35,819 bases of DNA from an uncultured Pseudomonadota bacterium (GTDB lineage Bacteria > Pseudomonadota > Alphaproteobacteria > Rs-D84), in the NCBI GenBank assembly GCA_949292385.1, contig CASEZC010000026.1:1-35819 (forward strand), given 5' to 3'. A model generated the notes under the pieces. The model was not told the origin of the DNA, searched no databases, and worked only from the letters and a program-made list of their open reading frames with translations. Below, in pieces: positions 30,569-35,819 of this stretch. Both the position numbers and the translations under genes were made by a program. How positions within the stretch are numbered: the first letter of the stretch is position 1; every line of letters starts with the position of its first letter.

Positions 30569-31846
30569 TCATTCCTTTACAAATTTTGATGGGTCAAAAG
30601 GTATCCCTTTATATCTTATCTCGTAGTGTAGGTGTGGTCCGGTAGATCTTCCTGATGAACCGCCAAGACCAACTACTGTACCAGGACGAACCCAATCGCC
30701 ACGGTTAACAAGTATTTGAGATAAGTGTGCATATAATGTGGTAAAACCTAATCCGTGGTCAATTTCGACAGTTGTGCCGTAACCTACGCGTTCACCAGCT
30801 GAAACAACACGACCTGGGGCAACAGCCATAAGTTCGGTTCCAATTTTTCCAGCAAAATCTATGCCACGATGGCGTTTTAGTTCGCCCGTAAAAGGATCGT
30901 TTCGCATCCCGTAGTTCGAAGTTACTCGAACTTTATCAACAGGTGCCCCAAGTGGCAATATCGTGTTTAACTTCTTTAAAGTATGCCACAGTTCTAAATT
31001 TTCGGCTAATTCTTCATATTTTGGATCTAAATCTTTGGCAAAGTCTAGTGGGCTGAATGCGGCGCCAACAAATGGGTTAGTGTATTTTTTTGCATTCTTT
31101 ATAAGCGCGTTTTGTGTAAGTCCAAGGCCTGATATTGTCGTATTTATGTTTGTCAGGCTTTTTTTCAATTCTTCTGTATTGTCTGTTGTTAATTTTGATA
31201 CGGTAGAAACGATTTGATTGTCTGCATCTGTGATTTTTTGCATAGATTCTATTAGTTGAGCATTTTTCTTCTTTAATTCTTCGTTCTCTGCACGGGTAAG
31301 CTCAAATTCTATTGATAACTCTGAAAGTTTCGTATATTCAGCAGTATAATCGTCGTTAGTAAACATTTCTGTAAGTCTGGTATGCAAGAAGTCTAATTCT
31401 CCCCAAGTTTTAATTCGGGTGTTCATTAAGTCTTCTTTTTGTTTGTCTGTCAGTTTTTTATCGTTTGATAATTTGTCGTCAATTACATTCAGACTTCTTG
31501 TTAGTGAGTTGTATTTTTCCAGATACTTCTGCAAATCCGTCATTTGACGGGCGTGTAAAGATTTGGCTTCTTCTAATTGCTGTGTTCTTTTTTGTAGCAA
31601 TGGTCTGTGATATACAAATACGTATGTAGACCATGTTGCCCATACTATTAGACCTACTTTTCCACAAAATTTTGTAAAGCGCCAAAAACTGCTTTGGTTA
31701 AAAGTATAAACATTGCCGCGTGGCGTATCCATGACTGTGAATTCACGCGGTGGGAATATTTTGCAAATAACACGCCATATCGCACGAAATGGCGATGTTA
31801 TAAATGCCCAAAGGGACGTAAAATATCTTGTTATAAAGTTAATCAT
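30569..31846 (-). CDS. M23 (LytM) peptidoglycan endopeptidase with coiled coil
   Basis: A 425-residue bitopic protein. The N-terminal 60 residues are basic and aromatic, a transmembrane helix follows (about 62-80; KVGLIVWATWSTYVFVYH), then long coiled coils (about 85-225) and a C-terminal LytM domain (about 300-420). Zinc ligands are visible in KRHRGIDFAG (His, Asp) and in GPHLHYEI (HxH), with the LYAHLS histidine. Such enzymes trim peptidoglycan cross-links; the long periplasmic stalk suits a localised shape enzyme. It is upstream of bactofilin by 4 nt and 2 nt downstream of the TrmN6-like gene, in one minus-strand operon. Confidence 0.92.
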   Translation of the reverse strand: MINFITRYFTSLWAFITSPFRAIWRVICKIFPPREFTVMDTPRGNVYTFNQSSFWRFTKFCGKVGLIVWATWSTYVFVYHRPLLQKRTQQLEEAKSLHARQMTDLQKYLEKYNSLTRSLNVIDDKLSNDKKLTDKQKEDLMNTRIKTWGELDFLHTRLTEMFTNDDYTAEYTKLSELSIEFELTRAENEELKKKNAQLIESMQKITDADNQIVSTVSKLTTDNTEELKKSLTNINTTISGLGLTQNALIKNAKKYTNPFVGAAFSPLDFAKDLDPKYEELAENLELWHTLKKLNTILPLGAPVDKVRVTSNYGMRNDPFTGELKRHRGIDFAGKIGTELMAVAPGRVVSAGERVGYGTTVEIDHGLGFTTLYAHLSQILVNRGDWVRPGTVVGLGGSSGRSTGPHLHYEIRYKGIPFDPSKFVKE

Positions 31847-31848
31847 AT

Positions 31849-32526
31849 CTAACTTAGTCTAGACAATACAGAGTCAATAGTCAAGCCATCACGTAAAACG
31901 GGCTCGTAATTCATAGAAAGACCAGAATATATTACAGAACCGCCCTTTGATGCCAGTCTTGCTTTAATTAAAACGCGTTCGGCCGTGTTTTTTGAGCCAA
32001 AAAGAAGAAGTATGGTTATATCACCGCAATGATTGTTTATCTCACTTATAATTTCGCCTACAGCAAGTGCATCCGTAATTATGCAGAAATAACCGCGAGG
32101 TTTTATGCGGGCTATGCATTTCTTTACCCACAGTTGTAAATTTACATTATGATGAGCATCATGCTTAGCAGGTGTTCCCTTGAAATAAGGAGGGTTTGTT
32201 ACGACTAAATCAAACGTTTTGTCGGTTTTCCATTTAGATATGTCTGATTCAACTAATGTTATAGTTCGTTTATTTAATTGTGCATTATTTTGGCATTCTT
32301 GCAACATGACAGGGTTTTTATCTAAACCTGTTATTTCTAATTTTGGATTATGAGCCAGCATGCATAAAGATACAGCCCCCGTCCCTATTCCTACGTCTAG
32401 AACTGTTTTTAAGTTGTTTGGTGCAAATGCTGCCAACCATACAGCGTCAGAAGTCGGATTGTATGTTCCGCGGAATATATTTACTTTCCCACCCATAAGG
32501 GTAAAAATTTCTTGTTTTTCGGCCAT
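31849..32526 (-). CDS. TrmN6-like adenine-N6 methyltransferase
   Basis: A 225-residue Rossmann methyltransferase: SAM motif VLDVGIGTGAVSLCML, acidic residue in ITGLDKNP, and the amino-methylating signature NPPY in LVVTNPPYFKG. N-terminal TLMGGKVNIFRGTY and the length fit the COG4123/TrmN6 group, which methylates A37 of a tRNA. I place the start at 32526 (MAEKQEIF), because a promoter (TTGCCT, 16 nt, TATTAT) ends 6 nt upstream; a longer reading to 32544/32547 would lie inside that promoter. The target tRNA is inference. Confidence 0.8.
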   Translation of the reverse strand: MAEKQEIFTLMGGKVNIFRGTYNPTSDAVWLAAFAPNNLKTVLDVGIGTGAVSLCMLAHNPKLEITGLDKNPVMLQECQNNAQLNKRTITLVESDISKWKTDKTFDLVVTNPPYFKGTPAKHDAHHNVNLQLWVKKCIARIKPRGYFCIITDALAVGEIISEINNHCGDITILLLFGSKNTAERVLIKARLASKGGSVIYSGLSMNYEPVLRDGLTIDSVLSRLS

Positions 32527-32560
32527 GGCTATATAATAATTCATCAAAATAAAAAGGCAA
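32509..32560. promoter_or_regulatory. Overlapping divergent promoters, TrmN6-like gene and membrane protein gene
   Basis: Plus: TTCTTG (32509-32514), 17 nt, TATAAT (32532-32537). Minus: TTGCCT (32560-32555), 16 nt, TATTAT (32538-32533). The two -10 boxes overlap by five bases. Confidence 0.55.
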
Positions 32561-32564
32561 GTTT

Positions 32565-33572
32565 ATGTTTGAAGATGTTATTGTAGTTCAAAGTGCAGTC
32601 AGTGCGTTTAATAATGCTGCTTTGCAGGGGGCAGCTTTCCTGTGGTATGCTTTTTTATCGCTGCCGCTGTTTGTGTTGGTTTATTTTTGTGGCAATTCGT
32701 TCTTGGAACGCATTGGTTGGAAAGCAAAAGATTTAAAAAAACGCTTTTCTTTTGTTTGTGTGTTATTGACGCTTGTTTGGGCGGTTTTGTTTGGTGGAAA
32801 CTATAATGTTTTACGAGATGCCGAAACTGTTTTGCCCTTTGTTATTGCTGCGATAACCTTCTTTTCTTCGTTGTATATTGGTAATTACTTAAAAACATCT
32901 AATCTTATAAAATGGCAAAATCTTCAAAATAAGCAGAAGTATTTGTTTGTGTTACTCATTATTTGCTGCTTGGTTTTAATAGCGTTGTCTGATTTGCATG
33001 CTTGGTGGGGGCCTTTGTTGCAGATTGGCAGTGTTTTGATGGGATTGTTGTTTGGGCGTGGTATTAAAAAAGAAGTTGGCCCTTTGTTTGCCCTGTTCCC
33101 TGTTATATTGCTGACAACAATCGCGTTGCTTATGCAACCGGAATTTTTCCGGTTCGGACAATTGGGAAGTTTAAGTTTCTTGCATCTGGCGGCTCTTGGT
33201 TTTGTCGGTTTTTGTGTTTCTATTACAGTTGCACTTAGTAGTGTAAATGCAAAATCTGCAATGAGGAATAGCGTTTATGTGAAATTAAAGTGGTTGGCAA
33301 GGTTTGTTACTTTATTATGCTTTGCTTTGTTCGTTTTGACAGAATCTGTGCCCGTATTTATAGGAATGCTGGTGGTTGTGTTTCTAAGTACTGCAATGTC
33401 AATTTGGCACAGTAACCTAAAAACAGATTCTTTGAAAGAAGTTATGTTGGCCGTTACTTTTATGGCTTTTGGTGTATTGATGGCTATGCCTGTTATAACT
33501 TCAATGGGAATTCTGTATTGGCTTAATTTGTCTACAAATGGGTTCTGGAAACAGCTTAAAAGCTTGTTATAA
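32565..33572 (+). CDS. Polytopic membrane protein of unknown function
   Basis: A 335-residue, highly hydrophobic protein with roughly nine to ten transmembrane helices, starting after a short N-terminus that includes FLWYAFLSLPLFVLVYFCG. Charged loops are short (WKAKDLKKR, KTSNLIKWQNLQNKQK, NAKSAMRNSVYVKLK). Tryptophan-containing motif DLHAWWGPLLQIGSVLMG and a conserved-looking PVFIGMLVVVF are visible, but no transporter or enzyme signature is recognised. Ribosome binding site AAGG lies before the ATG. It precedes lpxA on the same strand by 89 nt, which hints at an envelope role only weakly. Confidence 0.7.
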   Translation: MFEDVIVVQSAVSAFNNAALQGAAFLWYAFLSLPLFVLVYFCGNSFLERIGWKAKDLKKRFSFVCVLLTLVWAVLFGGNYNVLRDAETVLPFVIAAITFFSSLYIGNYLKTSNLIKWQNLQNKQKYLFVLLIICCLVLIALSDLHAWWGPLLQIGSVLMGLLFGRGIKKEVGPLFALFPVILLTTIALLMQPEFFRFGQLGSLSFLHLAALGFVGFCVSITVALSSVNAKSAMRNSVYVKLKWLARFVTLLCFALFVLTESVPVFIGMLVVVFLSTAMSIWHSNLKTDSLKEVMLAVTFMAFGVLMAMPVITSMGILYWLNLSTNGFWKQLKSLL

Positions 33573-33661
33573 TTGGTTATATTTATTTAATACCAATAAA
33601 TTTTCTTATGATGTATCATTCTTGGCGTTAAGTAACGTTAAAAGTAATTATAGGATTCAGA

Positions 33662-34459
33662 ATGATACATCCAACAGCAATAATTCATGAAGGTGCCGTA
33701 TTGGGCGCTGACTGTAAAATCGGACCATATTGTATTGTAGGACCAAATGTGGTTTTGGGTGATCGTGTGGAGTTAGTTTCAAACGTCGTTATTGACGGAA
33801 AAACATCTATTGGCGATGATTCTATCGTGTACCCTTTTGCTGTTCTTGGGGTGATGAGTCAAGATTTAAAATGGCAAGATGAAAATACTATGACTGGGTT
33901 ACGTATAGGAAAAAGATGTAAAATACGTGAATATGTTACTATTCACTCAGGAACCCCTGCTTCTGACGGAACCGTTATAGGTGATGATTGCCAAATTATG
34001 GTAAATGCGCACGTAGGACATGACTGTAAAATTGGTAACAGTGTTGTTATGTCTAACTTGGTTCAGGTTGCTGGGCATGTGGAAGTAGAAGATTTTGCAA
34101 TATTGTCTGGTGGGGTTATGGTGTTACAGTTTGCGCGTATCGGTAGAAACGCATTTATAGGTGGAATGTCTGGTGTTGGTAATGATGTTTTACCTTATGC
34201 TATTTATGACGGTTCTCCACGTGCTGTTTATCGCACTATTAACCGCGTTGGCTTGATGAGACATGGTTTTACGAACGAAGATATGCACGCAATCCATTCT
34301 GTGTATTCTGCTGTGTTCCGTGGTGCCGAAGGAACTGTTTCTGAACGTTTGGCAAAAGTTCGCAAAGAAGTAAAAAATAACAAATACGCAATGGATGCGA
34401 TAGATTTTATAGAAAATCGTTCAAAACGTGGAATTGGTACTTCCAAAAATGCAGAATAA
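33662..34459 (+). CDS. lpxA: UDP-N-acetylglucosamine acyltransferase
   Basis: A 265-residue left-handed beta-helix enzyme doing the first step of lipid A synthesis, transfer of a 3-hydroxyacyl chain to UDP-GlcNAc. Motifs: IHPTAIIHEGAVLG, SQDLKW, IREYVTIHSGT, the catalytic histidine in NAHVGHDCKIGN, QVAGHVEVED, GGMSGVGNDVLPY and VGLMRHGF. Ribosome binding site AGGA. lpxB starts within its last codons, so the two are coupled. lpxD, fabZ and lpxI, often adjacent in alphaproteobacteria, are not in the window. Confidence 0.95.
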   Translation: MIHPTAIIHEGAVLGADCKIGPYCIVGPNVVLGDRVELVSNVVIDGKTSIGDDSIVYPFAVLGVMSQDLKWQDENTMTGLRIGKRCKIREYVTIHSGTPASDGTVIGDDCQIMVNAHVGHDCKIGNSVVMSNLVQVAGHVEVEDFAILSGGVMVLQFARIGRNAFIGGMSGVGNDVLPYAIYDGSPRAVYRTINRVGLMRHGFTNEDMHAIHSVYSAVFRGAEGTVSERLAKVRKEVKNNKYAMDAIDFIENRSKRGIGTSKNAE

Positions 34460-35600
34460 GAAAAAATTAAAAATATTCATAATTGCTGGCGAAGTTTCTG
34501 GAGATGTCTTGGGGGCCAAGATTATGAAGGAAATGCCAGATGTTGAATTCGTCGGTATTGGCGGTCAAAATATGGTCGCAGCTGGTTTGAATTCTTTGTT
34601 CCCTATGTCTGATTTGGCGGTTATGGGTATAGTAGAAGTTCTGTTGCATGCAAGAACGCTGACAAAAAGAATTGATGAAACCGTTAAAGAAATAATAACT
34701 GAAAAACCGGACGTTGTTTTAACTATAGATTCTCCCGGATTCGCAAAGTCGGTAATTAAACAAATCAAAAAGCAGCCGGAAGGACAGACTTTAATTAAAA
34801 AGGGATTAAAGTTTTATCATGTTGTTGCCCCACAGGTTTGGGCTTGGCGCGAAGGGCGTGCAAAGAAATATGCAAAAATCTTTGACCGTTTATATGCTTT
34901 CTTTGATTTTGAAGTTCCATACTTTACCAAACATGGGTTGGACACAGTTGCTGTAGGTCACCCTATTTCTGACGGATTGGTTAACAGTACTGTAAAAAAA
35001 TCTAAAAAAAGTACAGAAAAGATAATTGCGCTGGTTCCCGGCAGCAGAATGTCAGAGGTAAAAAAACTGTTGCCTATTTTTAAGAATTTAGCAGAAAGAT
35101 TGACGTCTTGTGGGTTCGTTAATTATAAGTTTGTTATCCCGACTGTAGAAACTACGGCAGAGTATGTAAAAAAATATGTTGAAAATTGGTCTGTAAAACC
35201 AGAATTAGTGCCGTCTGATAAAAGGTATGAGTTGTATAGAAATACTTATATCGCTGTTGTTGCCAGTGGAACTGTTTCGGCAGAATTGGCTATGTTACAT
35301 ATACCTACAATAGTAGTTTATAAAATGAATCCTATTACAACTTGGATTGGGCATTTGTTGATTAAGGTAAAGTGGGTTTCTTTGGTAAATATATTATTAA
35401 ACACATCTGTTTATCCAGAATGTCTTGGTTCAGATGCTAATGTAGAAAACATTTTAGACCACTTTCAGCAGTTAACTATACCTTCTGTACGGAATAAAAT
35501 GATAGAAAAATTAAAAAGTGCCGATGCTCTATGGTTAAAACCCAATGGCGCGCCAAGTGCACTTATTGCTGATAGTATAAGAAAGTCATTCGGTAAATAA
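34449..35600 (+). CDS. lpxB: Lipid-A-disaccharide synthase
   Basis: A 383-residue GT19 enzyme condensing UDP-diacylglucosamine with lipid X to the lipid A disaccharide at the inner membrane. Family motifs: IIAGEVSGDVLGAKIM, FVGIGGQNM, LAVMGIVEVL, LTIDSPGF, YHVVAPQVWAWREGRAK, VGHPISDG, LVPGSRMSEVKKLLPIF, VVASGTVSAELAM and YPECLGSDA. I take the ATG at 34449 over the in-frame GTG at 34428, because the family begins just before the IIAGEVSGD strand. It overlaps lpxA by 11 nt. Confidence 0.95.
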   Translation: MQNKKKLKIFIIAGEVSGDVLGAKIMKEMPDVEFVGIGGQNMVAAGLNSLFPMSDLAVMGIVEVLLHARTLTKRIDETVKEIITEKPDVVLTIDSPGFAKSVIKQIKKQPEGQTLIKKGLKFYHVVAPQVWAWREGRAKKYAKIFDRLYAFFDFEVPYFTKHGLDTVAVGHPISDGLVNSTVKKSKKSTEKIIALVPGSRMSEVKKLLPIFKNLAERLTSCGFVNYKFVIPTVETTAEYVKKYVENWSVKPELVPSDKRYELYRNTYIAVVASGTVSAELAMLHIPTIVVYKMNPITTWIGHLLIKVKWVSLVNILLNTSVYPECLGSDANVENILDHFQQLTIPSVRNKMIEKLKSADALWLKPNGAPSALIADSIRKSFGK

Positions 35601-35614
35601 AGTAATCAATAGTT

Positions 35615-35691
35615 TGGTGGATGTGATTGGGTTCGAACCAACGACCTTTTCGATGTGAACGAAACGCTCTGACCTGCTGAGCTACACATCC
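35615..35691 (-). tRNA. tRNA-Val (anticodon CAC)
   Basis: A 77-nt cloverleaf with encoded CCA: acceptor GGATGTG/CACATCC, D stem GCTC/GAGC, anticodon stem TTTCG/CGAAA with loop TTCACAT (anticodon CAC), T-arm GTTGG/CCAAT holding TTCGAAC, discriminator A. All stems pair. Confidence 0.92.
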
Positions 35692-35703
35692 AAAAAGTAA
35701 TAT

Positions 35704-35730
35704 AAAAAACCGCCTTGGCGGTCTTTTTTA
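35704..35730. terminator. Bidirectional terminator near the tRNA pair
   Basis: ACCGCC/GGCGGT hairpin at 35709-35722, A run on the left and CTTTTTTA on the right. On the minus strand it would end the tRNA-Leu transcript; on the plus strand it would end transcription from lpxB running antisense through tRNA-Val. Confidence 0.7.
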
Positions 35731-35734
35731 TAGG

Positions 35735-35819
35735 TGGTGGGGATAGTGGGACTCGAACCCACACGGTTGCAATAACCAAAGGATTTTAAGTCCTCAGCGT
35801 CTACCATTCCGCCATATCC
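35735..35819 (-). tRNA. tRNA-Leu (anticodon UAA), 5' end cut by the window
   Basis: Class II tRNA: anticodon stem GAGGA/TCCTT with loop CTTAAAA (anticodon TAA), long variable arm, T-arm GTGGG/CCCAC holding TTCGAGT, acceptor 3' strand TATCCCC, discriminator A and encoded CCA (35735-35737 on the complement). The 5' acceptor strand needs GGGGATA, of which the first two G lie beyond the window edge. Confidence 0.9.

Noticed and set aside
33573-33661. CGTTAAGTAACG hairpin before lpxA as a regulatory site
   Set aside because: A single short palindrome without a second copy or clear promoter geometry.
1-35819. CRISPR array, insertion sequence or transposase
   Set aside because: No regularly spaced repeats and no transposase-like protein found on either strand.

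Overview
The window looks like a chromosomal stretch of a low-GC, Gram-negative bacterium, most likely a host-associated alphaproteobacterium. The Gram-negative call rests on lpxA-lpxB (lipid A), an outer-membrane beta-barrel protein and lipoproteins. The alphaproteobacterial call rests on the CPVSGF form of the first UvrA zinc finger, a tRNA-Val(CAC), a RodZ-type protein and a bactofilin/M23 pair. This placement is inference from motifs; no database was searched. The + strand is rich in T and G almost throughout.

Layout. (1) 1-1058: a small lipoprotein, a terminator, then a promoter-driven, highly structured RNA of about 210 nt with its own terminator and no recognised family. (2) 1059-7743: a co-directional surface-glycan operon encoding a nucleotidyltransferase-kinase fusion, a HAD phosphatase, a mannose-6-phosphate isomerase, a ribulose-phosphate-3-epimerase-like enzyme, a hexapeptide acyltransferase and a duplicated GT9-like glycosyltransferase. 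(3) 7766-8617 (minus): an isolated tail-fibre gene and tail-assembly-chaperone gene behind a promoter that runs straight into a terminator. (4) 8831-10530: an outer-membrane barrel, an HdeD-like membrane protein and a tRNA-Arg whose 3' end lies in a 128-bp direct duplication. (5) 10654-25322: mostly housekeeping genes: tspO, an ftsB-like gene, dusB, rodZ, uvrA, a stand-alone SRP54 M-domain protein, a small unknown protein, rlmE, rnhA, tkt, a YgjP-like metalloprotein, hisS, prfA, a frameshifted fabG-like gene, aroK and mscL. (6) 25395-26490: 1.1 kb with no gene and extreme T/G bias. (7) 26534-35600: tlyA, leuS, then on the minus strand rpiB, bactofilin, M23 peptidase and a TrmN6-like methyltransferase, then a membrane protein, lpxA and lpxB. 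(8) 35615-end: tRNA-Val(CAC) and a tRNA-Leu(UAA) cut by the window edge.

Themes. Translation and RNA modification dominate the core (hisS, prfA, leuS, dusB, rlmE, tlyA, the TrmN6-like enzyme, tRNAs). Envelope building is the second theme (glycan operon, rodZ, bactofilin/M23, lpxAB, mscL). Many genes seem to be transcribed as leaderless mRNAs, with a -10 hexamer 6-10 nt before the ATG. Three divergent gene pairs use overlapping back-to-back -10 elements.

The strongest candidates for something new are the stand-alone SRP54 M domain with an eroded RNA-binding motif in an operon with a 23S rRNA methyltransferase (16281-17765), the unassigned structured RNA at 764-978, and the repeats around tRNA-Arg.
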